64,000 nt of DNA from assembly GCF_037038585.1 (NCBI RefSeq), contig NC_092520.1:146443104-146507103 (forward strand), in the 5' to 3' direction. How positions within the stretch are numbered: position 1 is the stretch's first letter; each line of letters opens with the position of its first letter. Positions 28,255 to 40,100 of the stretch are shown in pieces. Below the pieces are notes generated by a model. It made no database searches. It saw only the letters and a list, made by a program, of their open reading frames with translations, and was not told where the DNA came from. The stretch is from Patagioenas fasciata. Its lineage: Eukaryota; Chordata; Aves; Columbiformes; Columbidae. The translations under genes were made by a program, and so were the position numbers.

Positions 28255-28329
28255 GATGAAAAGGAGAAGCTGACATGGAGTGACCGTATGCCTGGATATG
28301 CAGCAAACTTTGGATTGATTTTATTTATG
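28255..28329 (+). CDS. ANO2: ANO2 exon: end of TM2-TM3 loop and start of TM3
   Basis: A 75-base, phase 0-0 exon encodes 25 residues beginning DEKEKLTWSDRMPGY and ending in LILFM. The acceptor is tttgtgacag and the donor is gtaata. The motif KLTW-DR-PGY marks the cytosolic stretch just before TM3 in ANO1 and ANO2, and the last hydrophobic residues are the beginning of TM3. From memory, the acidic run before KLTW is about two residues shorter than in human ANO2. The following exon starts with hydrophobic TM3 sequence ([15 protein letters not shown]), so TM3 is split between the two. It is the most upstream exon I can support. It is too short to be found by open-frame length alone and rests on homology plus splice signals. 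Confidence 0.9.
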
Positions 28330-29386
28330 GTAATAAAATCTGCATTTCTGCACATTTATTAAGTGTGAGAAATGTTGCAATGAGCATCTTGAGTGGAATC
28401 CTGAATTAGTATTCTCTAAGATGGGTCTGAAGAAAGCTAGTGTTATAACCTACAGTTTGTGAGAAATATGTATCGTACTACGAAGACACAGAGCTCAGTG
28501 CCTATTTCCAGCTTTATTCTTTTTCCAAAGGCTCCTTAAGAGAGGGCTTTTGGCTGGATGACTTGCTCTAAGGACAGCAGCTCGTTACTAGATGCTGTCT
28601 CTGCCACAGGATTTCTGCTCCATCCTCCAGTATCTGATGAAGGGAAGCCCACTGTGTATTTGCTTGTGTGTGTAGTATTGCATATGCTCTGTCAGAATGA
28701 CATTCAGAAGTGTTGAACCTACTGAATAGATGATATACAGGTGAAATAAATCTGTTGCTGAGAAGTATGCATTCAACATATATTCAGCGGTGAACTATAC
28801 TGTAGTCAAGGAAGATCATGCTAGACAATCTGCACTTGAGAACGAGAATAAGGTGTGCAGGTCAGCCAGCTGTAAAGTGTGGACACCACTGTCCTAGTGA
28901 AATTTCCAGCAGACCACAAACACGTCATCAAGCTGCTAGGCTTTATAAACAGCAATAAGAAAGCCGGGCTAATAAATCTTAAATTACTTTGCCAAGGATC
29001 CCATTATCCTCTGATTACAGAAATTCATGAATGAAAGCATGTATTCATATCTAAACCCAGTATAAAATTGCAATGAAATATGCTTGTTTATACCACAGGA
29101 GCATCTGACATGGGAAATTAGGGACTAAATTATTTTAGAATATCTAAGTGTATTTCTAATATACTGGAATTTGCAGGGACTGCAACAGATGTCCTGTGAA
29201 GATTTAATTTATTTTTCTGACAATCAAAAACATTTTATATCCACATTGAAGTCAAATTAATGTCTGCTTTTTTATAAATATATGTATCTATTTAGGAAGA
29301 TAAAGGTATTGTAGATTAAGTATATTTCTCTACATATTAGGTACATCATTCATACAAATATGTATGTACTTAAAACATTTCAGTGC

Positions 29387-29459
29387 TAGAATTAGGTTAT
29401 GGTTGGACTTGATGATCCTGACAGTCTCTTCCAACTGAAAGGATTCTTTGATTCTATGA
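29387..29459 (+). mobile_element. CR1 LINE 3' tip
   Basis: The plus strand ends ggttggacttgatgatcctg, acagtctcttccaactgaaa, ggattctttgattctatga. This is the sense 3' end of an avian CR1, heavily 5'-truncated to about 70 bases. Confidence 0.92.
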
Positions 29460-29960
29460 ACATTTTGAGTGAGTGTATTGTCCTGAGGCCATACCAAGCA
29501 CTTCCTTTCTAGACAGAACCTCTAATTGGTATCAGTTGGGACTTAAAGCAGACTATATTGACTATGACTAAGCATATAGCCACGATTTAGCTTTTACAAG
29601 TCATTCATTCACAGACAGAGTGCTTACATGGGCTCTTTCATCACATGTTTAGATCTCCCCTAAGCATGAGTTTAAAGTTCTTTCCTGAGTCATAGCCTAT
29701 ATATTACACTCCCTGCTTGCTGCAACATCTCAGAGATAGATTTATAAGAATAAAATGTAGCACTCCAATCCTTCAGCTCCTGTTAGTGAATGGTGGAGCT
29801 ATGCTGGCTTTCACCTTTTGGAGAAATAGCCACAATTAAATTTTTAGTATATTGCAAGCATTAGTAATATGTAAGCACTTACAGGAGACAACTTAGAAAC
29901 CATGCATGAAATTCAAGTCAGCTCCTGATGAGGGAGAGCCAGCTCTGCTTTCCCATGTGG

Positions 29961-30020
29961 AGATTACAATCTACTTTTTACTGTATGCAAAGATTACAAT
30001 CTACTCTTTACTGTAGGCAA
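29961..30020. repeat. 30-base tandem duplication
   Basis: Two adjacent 30-base units start agattacaatctact and differ at two positions (C for T, and G for T). A T-run follows at about 30031. Confidence 0.95.
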
Positions 30021-33000
30021 TGTTTCTTTTGTTTTTTTTTTTTTTTCCCCGCTAGGTTAGTTAGACAGGAATTGGAAAGACCAGAGTCAAATTTGCTGTC
30101 AGTCTGTGCAATAGAATTGCAGTGGGGAAACTAAATTGGTCTCATCTACCCCTGTTATTGTTATCCTCATAGAAAATTTTTTAAGCTGTAAGCACTATGT
30201 ACATAAAAGGTGATGAAATCTCAAATTTACATGTGCATGTGCACATATACAGCACACAGACATAGAACATTCAGACACAAATGAACACTCATATGCTGCA
30301 ATTTCTAGTGCTGCAGAAGTGATCACTGAATTCTTACTACTACCTTTTCCAGGCCCAAAGGGTCTGGTGACACAAACCCATGGGTATTATCCATTGCTAT
30401 AGGATGCTGCTGCTGCATTCTGTCTCTCCTTCCTCCAGCTGTACACACCATACTTTCCCTGGTGATTCTTGAAGCTGCTAAAGGCTTTCTTGTTGTAAAA
30501 CCTTTTCTCTTTCTTTTTAATTTATGTAATTCTTTTGTTCACTTCGCTTTTGTGAATCCTCTTGAAAGAACTGCATTGTATTTTTTTCTGACTTTTCTTC
30601 TGTCTTTATTAAGCTATGTATCATGTTTGTTACTTAAAATTGTGAATTGAAAAAAAATGTTTGGTTTGATTCTGTTGCCCAATTGGTTTTGGTATTTTAC
30701 ACTACCAAATAATTCCAAGGATTATTTACACATTTACAGATACCTAAAATCTGATCATAACTCTTTTGTTGTACAGAAAGCCCCTGCAAAGGTAGCAGAA
30801 GAACCAACCTTGGTTTAAGCAGTGTCTTTTGCAGGGATTTTATAACAGAATTTCATAGGCCTTATTTTTGCCCAATATGACCACTGGCAGCAGGAGGTCA
30901 AAGCTCAGCTGGGCATATGCAAGTTTAGCTTGTGTGTGATTAGTAATAACATATGTCACGGTTTAGAAACTCCACATTTAGAAGGTGTATGTTGTGACAA
31001 AAACTTCCGAGTATGTGATGAAAATGTTGGTAGCTGCTGGGAGAGAGCACGATGGTGTGGAGCAATGTCGTCACTGGAGCCTTTCTTTGGGTTCATTGCA
31101 TTTGGCTCTGTCACAGGAAGGAAGAAAATCAATTAGTGTCATGGCACAAAAGTTCAGCCTGTTCCTTCTTTTGGACGTTATTGCCCTATTCTTACTCACA
31201 TGGCATAATACTTGACTCTAGAATAGCCCCACTGGGGAGTCAAGAACTATTTGGACATTAAATTGTTATCCTACTTGGATGAAGGTATCAGTCTAGCCCA
31301 CGGGGTTTTATAGCTTCCTTCTCAGATCTAGTATGCTTTCCTGTTTGTCTTCATTCATACCAAGCTCAGTAGGTGACCTTTTCTGCAGCCAATTTTCACA
31401 TCTGTTTCTAAGCAATTCAGTCCTTGACAGACTAGTTTAGATATTCAGTGAAGAAACTGTCTGCCATAGTAGGGAATAGAACTGGCCAGATGAAAAGTTG
31501 ACAATGACAACAAAACCCAAAATTAGCACTTGAATAAAAGGTGAACATCTGATCTGGAATTTGAACAAAAAAGATATTGTAAGAAATGGGAGAAGTGCTG
31601 TGAAGATATAGGAACCACTCCTTCTCAGTGACCATCTGGGAAATGAGAATTATACTCCCAGTTACTGCACAGCCCTACAAGCCCTCCTCAGTTTTCTCTT
31701 ATTGCTGGATGCACAGATAATGAACACTCCTAAAGGAGTGTTTTTCCATCTGTGTCTATGCAGATGTTTAAAAACAGCTGGGCAACCAAAGATTTTCTGA
31801 AGCCCTGGTGCTTTAGCAAAACCAGCATCTTTGTTCTGTAAACAAATAGAACTTTTTATTTGAGTAACTTCATATATCTTGCTATGGCACTGCATGGATT
31901 AAAATGACCTCAACAGTGCAAGCCTCTGAGTGCATCTCGTCCTCCAGTAATTTTACTCATTGCTAAGAATCCCTTAAATCCTTTGGTCAGGGTTAAGGGT
32001 TCGCTCTTCAACTTCCACAACCTAAAATTTTCTCTTTCTCTGTTTAGTGATGTCTGTCCTTGATGACTGTTCTTTCTGTGCTATTAAGATATTGTTTCCA
32101 AGTGGAAGCTTGCGATGGAGATAGGTGTCTATGGAGGCCCAGAGAGCTCATCATCTCCAGAATGATACATACAAGCTTACTTTGCTGGTTTTCCTTGTCC
32201 ATTGTCAATTTCAAAGAAATCCACAGGGAAAAGAAACAGAAAAAAGAGTATTTGGAAGGTGATTAAGAGGAAGGAATCTATGAGCCAAACTAAGAAAAGA
32301 GCTTAAGGTGATTGTAGAACTGGAAGGTGAATTAGATTACAATCAGGTGGTGCTTTTTTGTTTTCTCTCTTTATTTGAGATGTAGTGGTTGCTTCTGTGA
32401 GGGGCAAGTTAGGCAAATGTTCTGATCTTCATGTTCCTGCACCATTTCTGTCAGAGCAAGACATGCTTATCATTAATCATTATGTTCAACATGAATCAGA
32501 TTTTTGTCTGTGTGTTTGGTAGGGCAGGTAAATCAAAAGGAAAAGATAAAAAATATGCACAATGAATACTACAAAAGGAAAGGAAATAATGTTTCAAGTC
32601 ATTTGAAGTGTTTTCAAAATGTTTTATGTTTAGATTTTCCTATTTAGATCAGTATTGGAATGAAAAATATTAGCATGAAGCAAAAACTCATCATTCACCT
32701 ACATTTCATTTAAAATTAATTAAACATTTCTTGGTCAAAATTACACATTTTACTAGAACTAGCATTTTACTACTCTTTTCTCACAAAACATATTTGTGAA
32801 TTTCATCTGATATCTCCAGGAGTTTCTCCAAATCATTATTTTTTAGTATAAGTTCCCCATTAAAATTAAATGTGCCCAGTTTTCACCTTCAACCTTTAAT
32901 ATAGCACTAGTTCTTGTTCTGGTTCTTTTGCAATAATACTTTTTCATAAGACAGTCTTCCTGTGGATACAGGAATTCAATAAACTATTACTGGGTCATTA

Positions 33001-33037
33001 AAATGAACTATTAAATTTCCTTGAACTGTATTGTGAA

Positions 33038-33061
33038 TCAAGGGGCCCCTAGGCCCCTTGA
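33038..33061. other. GC-rich perfect hairpin
   Basis: TCAAGGGGCC and GGCCCCTTGA form a perfect 10-base inverted repeat around a CCTA loop, in otherwise A/T-rich intron. It is not followed by a T tract and no role is evident. Confidence 0.9.
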
Positions 33062-33100
33062 AATAATTGCAATAGTCTAATCTTTCACATTTAGATAGTC

Positions 33101-33131
33101 TCTTTCATCTGAGGATCTCTAGATGTTTTAC
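33101..33131 (+). repeat. Possible MIR/CORE-SINE-like scrap
   Basis: The text tctttcatctgaggatctct resembles a phrase common in old amniote SINEs (CTTTCATCTGAGGATCTCAA). It is too short to be sure. Confidence 0.35.
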
Positions 33132-34015
33132 CTAAAATTATGAATGTACGTTGGAATTCTTGCCAAAGGCAAAAATCAAAGAGAAAAATGTACCTTCTCC
33201 TCCTTTCCTGTCATGGGTACAAAAATTTGCCAGTTTAAAATTGTTATTTTATTTTCTTTTAATCATGGACTGTGGGTTGTTTTTTTTGTCTGTTTGTTTG
33301 TTCATTTTTGAAAACAGAATACCACAGTCCTGTGAAATTCAAATTCTTCTTGTGGGAACTTGCCCTTAAGTAGCAGGGCTTTCTTCATATCATGGGCTAT
33401 AGCCAGCCCATGAAGGACACCAGGATAGCAATTGATTTCTGGGACAGAAATTGAAAGTGAAGTCCTAGGAATCCTATTTTGGTCAGTCTTAAAAAATAAT
33501 AAAAAGGGGAAACTTTTTTTCTTTTTTTTTAAATTTTGGCGAACATCGAGCAGACACAACTGGAGAGGAAGGTGCCACTTCTGTTTTGCAGAGGTAAAGA
33601 TGTTTCAGCCAGTAAAGCTGGTTTACTTAATGGCACATGCATGTAAGTCCTTCAGTCCAAGCCATCTGAACCTATTGCCAGATAAAAGACCTTACTTAAT
33701 ACCTGCATTTGAACGCAAACTACTGGAGTTTTACCACTACTGCATGAATAATGTGCAGAGCTTTAATCAGAGGGAACATGCACATCTTCAAGAGACATCG
33801 TGCCAGTTCAGAGCTCTGCATCCATTTCCTTCATGGTGTCCCTGTTAGAGAGTTTCAAATTCTCATATTTTAGTTTGATTATCTCCGTATTATCATTGGT
33901 CTAAGAAGTAACCACACAATACCAATTCATGGGACAAAGCCAACATGTCCATCAAAGCTTCTGTTTAAATGCTAGCACCAAACTTGAACTAATCAATCTG
34001 TGCATTTCTTTGCAG

Positions 34016-34217
34016 ATTATGCTGACATTTTCAGCAGTGTTTGGTGTGATTGTATACCGAATCATCACAGCAGCAGCTTTGTCATTCAGCACAAATGGGA
34101 CAACCAGGTCAAATGTTCGAGTGACTGTGACTGCAACTGCTGTCATCATTAACCTCGTCGTGATACTTATACTTGATGAAATTTATGGAGCTGTTGCCAA
34201 ATGGCTGACAGAAATTG
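34016..34217 (+). CDS. ANO2: ANO2 exon: TM3, extracellular loop and TM4
   Basis: A 202-base exon (67 codons plus one base) is bounded by acceptor tttctttgcag and donor gtaaaa. It encodes TM3 ([15 protein letters not shown]), the short extracellular loop, and TM4 with the highly conserved block [15 protein letters not shown] followed by [20 protein letters not shown]4 lines the ion pathway of TMEM16 channels. The segment AVAKWLT is ANO2-like; ANO1 has a different residue set there. The TM3-TM4 loop reads STNGTTRSN and contains an N-G-T sequon at 34094-34102. I recall a loop two residues shorter without this sequon in human ANO2. The final G joins AG of the next exon to make a Glu codon. Confidence 0.96.
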
Positions 34218-34872
34218 GTAAAACTATCTCAACACATTGCTCATTAGTACATTACATGTATTGACAGAAGAGTATGCAAGAAGGTCTCAGTAGGAATATT
34301 TTCCACTGAAGAATGACAGTGAAAATATTCAGACCTATAGCATAAGATGCTCAGACATGCCCCTGTGAACGGGGGTCTAAGTTGCAACATGCAGTGTGCC
34401 ACTGAAAGGACTAATTAGCCTGGTCGCAATGCCATGTTAATGCAGCTGTGCTATTTACAGGATGTCAGCTGGTATTGCTGCATTGCACTGGCTTTGTGCC
34501 AAGTTCTACTTATCTAGAGCTGGCTGAAAATTTTTGACCTGGTATGTATTTTGTTGTATATCTTCACCTCTAGGAGCCTGGTTTACTGAAAGTCATTGAG
34601 TTATTTCAAAGATGTGGCAGGCTCTAGAAAAGCTACACTGGAAAATGCTTACCATTTATTTTGTTGATGTGATTTTTACCAGATCTTTACTACTCAAAAC
34701 ATTTTTTTGCCAATATAGGGGCATGTCTGTGCTGGACACTATTATAATATTATATCTATTTCAGTTAGGGTTTGTATTTATTTATTTCTTTTTTGAATGT
34801 CATTGTATCGTTACAAGCCTTGCAATGTATTTAAATCTTTTAAAAGTGAGTAATTCCTTTGAGTACTGTAGA

Positions 34873-34990
34873 GGTTTAGGCTATACTTTTGTTTTCTTGT
34901 ATACATTAGACCAAAGATTTTTACTATTAAGGGTTTAGGCTGACATTTGTTTTGTTATATAAATTAGGACAAAGATGTTTACTGATGAGG
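34873..34990. repeat. 59-base diverged tandem duplication
   Basis: Two adjacent units begin ggtttaggct and share, in order, tttgtttt, a TATA-A-ATTAG block and caaagat-tttact (34873-34931 and 34932-34990). Several substitutions separate them, so it is older than the 30-base duplication. Confidence 0.85.
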
Positions 34991-36231
34991 CCCTAACATG
35001 AGATTCTTATAGCTGTCATTAAGTATTGTTTCACACAGTTTTATACATCAGCTCTAATTCTAGATTCTTTGAAGTCTAGGAGCATAAACTCAGTTATTCA
35101 AAACATTGAAAATCAGTCAGCAATCACAAATGTCTTTAATTGTGGCAAGTCTCCTACCTGACAATTGTCAGCATCTAAATTTAGACATCCAAATTAGAAA
35201 CATTTTGACAATTGAAGCCTGACTTATTCATTTGCAACTGCAGATTCCCTCCCTGTAAAACCTACAGTAATGTGAAGCTGGCTGGAATTAACAAACTTCA
35301 GATTAAAACCTGAGCAAGTCTTAAGACTTGTGTTTTTTATTCTCACTTTCTCAAGACAGTTTCAAAGTCACATCTCTTTTAGTCTTATTTTTGAATAAAA
35401 GCATAAACTCAAGTTTTTTAGCTGTCATAATAAAGTCCCAATCCTGAATTTTTGAAATGTGGTCCTGTAGTTTCACTAGTAAGGACTGATAGTTTAGATT
35501 ACATTTGTAATGAAGACAAAGAAATTCATTTTCACAGCATGCCTCCATATGGGGTTAATTTGTTTATTTCTGTTTTGCATCAGACTTTGGGCAGAATGTA
35601 GTAGGGTCACACAAACGAACTCGGTTCTAGTGGCATAAGGAAGCACAGACTTACTGTCCAGGCGAAAACTGTACCCCAGATTTTCAGCTTTCATGTAACT
35701 GACAAACTGCTAACTGTGTGTGACCTGATCAATTCTGTCTGCTGCACCTGCCCAGGTAAGAAAGGGCAGAATTGTTAAAGTGTGACACTGCTGTGTGGAA
35801 AGAGCAGGAAGAGATGAAGGTGATGATTCTCCTCTCTGGCAATTTCTAGGCAAAGTCTGAGAAGGGCCAGCCACTGCCGTTGCCTCTCTGGGGAAAGCAC
35901 AGAAGGAAAATCTCTCCCTTTGAAACATGCACCACTCTGAATTGTAAAAGGAACAAGAATTTCTTACTTGTTGATTATTGCTCCTCTGACAGTTTGCATT
36001 TGATTTTAATCCTACTATCTTTATTTAGGCAACATTCCTAATTAACCACCAGATGTTTTGTTTATGAAGGGTCCAGTAAGAGTAATCTCTAGTGCTACAA
36101 ATTACATGAGTTAGAAAGTTCATTCAGGCAGCTTTCTCCAGCTCAAGGCTCAGATGCCAAATGTAATCAAAATGTTAAAAAAAAAAATACAATTCATTCA
36201 TGCTGATAAGTGCTCCTTACCTTGTGAACTT

Positions 36232-36654
36232 TCATTTTGCTGAGCAGAGCAAAACATACTCTCTTTTCACACTGTGGTTAACCGACAAGCTGAGGAACAG
36301 ACTTGTTGGGTTGGAGAAAGAGCTCTTGACAGCATAGGCACCTATTCCAATCACAAATACACTCGAAACTTTGTTCAAGTGAAAAATTGCACCTGTAAAC
36401 ACAAGAGTAGTACCACTGATAGCAATCAGATTCATCATAGGATCAGAATAGTGGATCGATCTCAGTATCTGCTGAATCAATGCTTGGGGGGAAAAAAGTA
36501 TCTGTTTTGTTGTAACCAATACAGAGATTTCATACAGGATGCACTGGGGCTTCACACACCTTTTGTGGACCCAGCAAAGTGGGCAGCTGATGCCCCCTTT
36601 ATCACAGATCAAACCAGTAAAAGTGCAGATTATATTCAGGTATTCTCAGGCTGA
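36232..36654. other. Overlapping long open frames on both strands, unrecognised
   Basis: A minus-strand frame at 36232-36612 (126 codons) and a plus-strand frame at 36274-36654 (126 codons) overlap for about 340 bases. The minus frame includes two hydrophobic segments (about residues 60-77 and 82-92, around NLIAISGTTLVFTGAIF and SSVFVIGIGAYAV). The plus frame is polar and Cys-containing. The minus frame starts at TTG with an in-frame stop 14 codons upstream, and has no splice or promoter evidence. It may be a remnant of a retrocopy or transposon, or chance. I assign no function. Confidence 0.25.
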
Positions 36655-38133
36655 ATAGCTCATCTTCAATAATCAGGTGGTGTCAGACTTGATTTACAGC
36701 TCATTTGATCACTTGTAACTTCATTCAGGTCAAGCTAGGATCAGTCAAATGGGGACAAAATCAAAAGTACTTGTGTTTGTGCCTTATAAAGGCAGCAACT
36801 CCTTCGTGAGCTAGGGTCCATGCCACAGACATTTCAGCTCATTCTCTACCTGGAAAGTTTCAGCTGCCCAATTTTGATGTGACATTCTGCACAACAAACC
36901 ATATGAGTGTATAATTTTTTGGGGAAAAGTTTTCACTCTTACTAATGCATCTATTCTGACTGGATGCACTTCGGGTGTAGCGGACTCCACCAGCAAAAGG
37001 ATAAATTCTATGCATGCCTCTATTGTTATGGTATAGTATATCTGAGTGTGGGGAGGGGGTGAAGTGCCGAGTGAGTCTCTGGAACCATATATGGTGTGCA
37101 AATTTTCATCCTCAGGCTGAGCTCATCTTTGTGGGAGTTCTCCATAAAGGAAAGGCTAGGATTTTCCTCCCTCAAATTAAAACTTGCACCGCTGTTATTT
37201 GATGTTCCTGCTGCCCTGAGCTCTGGTCTTGAGGATCTATCTAGGGTCATCTACAAATTGTTAAAATCCTCCAAATGTTAATTAAGCTTTATCATATGTA
37301 CAAGCCAATGATGGCTTAGGATTCATTGGATTATGTGCTGACCTTTTATGAAAATACGGTTGAAAGTATCACAAATAAAGCTGGGCAGGGGGTACTCATT
37401 AGAGTTTGGTTTAGTGCTCAAATAAACACTGTTCTTCTTTTTTAGAGATAAAAACTTCAAAGCAACCAAGACACTTAAACTGTGCCCCAAAACAAAACTG
37501 TACAAATACAGCAGTATTTGTATCTACCTTATTATTTCACATTTCCACTGTGCTACAGAAATTCTGTCAAGAACATACCACAATAAAATTATCTGCTCTC
37601 ACGTTAGTTAACTGGTCAGGATGAGCATGGGAGTTTAACCCATACAGAATCATTTAAAGAAGATCCTACTGTCAATTTGAAAAACACCTGTCTCATACCT
37701 ATGTGTTCTGTTGCTAGAAAATTTCCATGGAAATGGAAAATAAATCTGGGAGCAATAATGAATACTGGAAATATTTAATACACATGTTTACAAGTTATCT
37801 GAAGATTTCTAGAAATGCAGAATATATATAGTGGAATGGAGAAGTATTAGCAAAAAAAAAGCATTTTTTTGCATGACAAGTAACAATTCACTTAGTACCT
37901 TGTTCGGAAAGGTACTCAGTCTTGTGTTTAGCATTAAGCACATTAACAAACTCATACTAAAAAAATCTTGTACACACAAAGTTAAGAAGGCTTTAAAGGC
38001 TTTTTTTTTCTCTGTATCTTAATATACATATGCTTATATGCACTGAAGCTGCTTTTACTGCTTTAGCTTTATGCAATTGAATATCAAGATCCAATTTTCT
38101 TTCTTCAAACTCCAGATAACTAGTAGGAGATCC

Positions 38134-38187
<54 letters not shown>
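38134..38187. repeat. (ATA)18 microsatellite
   Basis: Eighteen uninterrupted trinucleotide units, 54 bases. A pure run of this length is expected to vary in length between individuals. Confidence 0.98.
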
Positions 38188-38713
38188 GGTGTTAATAAAA
38201 TATAGTTAATTTTATTTTATATTTAATAATAAAATAGGTATCAGAACGAATGACAGAGGCTTCAATGCTAAGATTTCATGGATGTGGCCTGAAGCAGGGG
38301 AAGTTGATGTGGTCTGCCCAGGTCTCTCAGCAAGGCAATAAAAGAGACTGGAAAAGTAAAGCATTGTCACGTGCAGGCCAGCTGTCAGGATCTGTTGTTT
38401 TGGGTTTTTTTCTGCCATGTTATTGGACAGACAGCCAGGAACAACTTGGGATAAGCTGTCAGATGTCTCTCAGAAACTCAAGTTAATTATCTTTTCTTTA
38501 ATAAAGTTTCTAGCAAAGAATCTTTGATTTCCACCTGGAAATTTGGAAACACTTTCTGGAAATCAGGAGTCAATGACAGAACTAGGGTGCATTGGTACAA
38601 ATTAAAAGTACAAAAGAAAAAAAAACAGTATGACCTCAAAGTTTGAAGTTTGGTTTTGTATTTGGGGATACCAGGGAAGTTTATATATTTGCTGAGTGAT
38701 TTCTTTGGGTTCT

Positions 38714-38739
38714 TTTTTTGTTTTGTTTTGTTTTGTTTT
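38714..38739 (+). repeat. TTTTG microsatellite forming a polypyrimidine tract
   Basis: A T-run and four TTTTG-type units end eight bases before the exon at 38748. With the following CCCCACAG they make up the 3' splice signal of the TM5 exon. Confidence 0.9.
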
Positions 38740-38747
38740 CCCCACAG

Positions 38748-38859
38748 AGATACCCAAAACAGAGAAAACCTTTGAGGAGAGACTGATTTTGAAGGCATTT
38801 CTACTGAAGTTTGTGAATTCTTATGCACCAATTTTTTACGTTGCTTTTTTTAAAGGAAG
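38748..38859 (+). CDS. ANO2: ANO2 exon: TM4-TM5 loop and TM5
   Basis: A 112-base exon begins in the second base of a codon and ends two bases into one. Acceptor is ttttccccacag and donor is gtaaga. It encodes [17 protein letters not shown], the cytosolic TM4-TM5 link, then TM5 with [16 protein letters not shown]. The Lys of FFKG (38852-38854) aligns with ANO1 Lys603, a basic residue at the outer pore mouth. The polypyrimidine tract before the acceptor is itself a TTTTG microsatellite (about 38714-38739), an unusual arrangement. The trailing AG joins A of the next exon to make Arg. Confidence 0.95.
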
Positions 38860-40100
38860 GTAAGATATACTCATTTGTGTATTATTTGTGTATATAGATA
38901 CTTATGTGCATATATATATATATGTGTCCATATTAGTTGATCTGTGTTTAAAAATGGACACAAAGGGCTACCTAACTATTTCTGGGACTGGCTGTCTTCA
39001 CCAGCAGCGAAAAATATATCATGAACAGGATTGTCCAAAGCTTGCTTTTGAATGACTGGTCATAACGTTTAGTACTGCCCTAGTTAAAAAAGGGTGTTGC
39101 ATTTATGAGTGATAGTGTTTAGTTGTCTTCACTTCCCACATTTTAGCTATTTTTTCTTGAAACATCATTTAGCATTGAAAGATTTTCCTGTTTCATCTAA
39201 ACTTATGGAGCCACTTGCTCTATTACTTTCTCAATGTTTTTCTCTATTCACCCGTACTAAGTTAAATTAAGAAATAGTCAACTGGAAGTTGCATGTTTTG
39301 GCAAATGAACTGGTTGACCAAAAAGCTAATTCAGCTGTCTTGCTAAATAAGTGTGACTTCCTATGGGTTCAGGATCATTGTCTTTTGGGACCCAGTTATC
39401 CACAGTATAACACATGCTTTTGAATGGGAAGCTTAAAATGATTGTTTACTCAAACTTTGGCAAAATTTTTTAAACTTCCTTTGGATTATGTTTCATACCA
39501 TTGTTCTGTTCCTTTTGGGGCTGTAAAATTTGTTAATCTATACTCTTCGCTAATCCTATTCAACATCATTGATTTTAGAATTAATGATACATTTTACCAG
39601 CAGTTGTAAATATTGTAAGACATTAATGAAAAATTACCATTTTCTTTTTTAACCTTTTTTGTGCCTGTGTGTATGTTGTATGGTTATAATGAAGACAATC
39701 TCACTGTTTCTCTTCATGTAGACAGAAGAGCCTTGGCTGCTTATAGACATGTAAATAACTCTATTCAGGGCATTACTCAGATGGAAGAGAATGTGAGCTA
39801 GGATATGTGTTCCCAAGTTCTTTGTGTAACCAAGAGAGAGAAGTTGTTATTATTATTTGGCACAGAAAAAATATTTTATTGAAATTATTTCATCAAACTA
39901 TAGTAGAAAAACCTTTGTAGAGGCCTACGGTTTTGAAATATTTTTAAATAATCAAAGCTGAATAGGTGTCTAGTCTTCTAAAATTCAGGTTGAAGTAACT
40001 AGTTCTGAAATACTTTAGCTAATATGAATGAACAGTTATGTTGATAAAATTAACTTTTTTCCTATTTTTATATTATTTCATATATTGTTATTGCTTTCAG
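38860..40100 (+). other. ANO2 intron, 1.2 kb
   Basis: A/T-rich with a short TA run near 38910-38922. I see no other feature. Confidence 0.85.

Larger units (their letters stand above)
28330..34015 (+). other. ANO2 intron, 5.7 kb
   Basis: No coding content found. It contains a CR1 tail (29387-29459), a 30-base tandem duplication (29961-30020), a GC-rich hairpin (33038-33061) and a MIR-like scrap (33101-33131). The longest frame (33432-33848) includes a poly-Phe run from a T tract and matches nothing I know. Confidence 0.85.
34218..38747 (+). other. ANO2 intron, 4.5 kb
   Basis: No exon between the flanking TM4 and TM5 exons. It contains a 59-base tandem duplication, an overlapping pair of long frames near 36.4 kb, the ATA microsatellite at 38134-38187 and a TTTTG tract at the acceptor. 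Confidence 0.85.

Noticed and set aside
33432..33848. 138-codon plus-strand frame ahead of the TM3-TM4 exon
   Set aside because: It contains a poly-Phe stretch from a T tract, is not in frame with any spliced exon and resembles no anoctamin segment.
33952..34149. Minus-strand frame over the TM3-TM4 exon
   Set aside because: Shadow of the real exon on the opposite strand.
38134..38187. Regular repeat considered as an array of spacers and repeats
   Set aside because: It is a pure trinucleotide microsatellite without spacers, in an animal genome.
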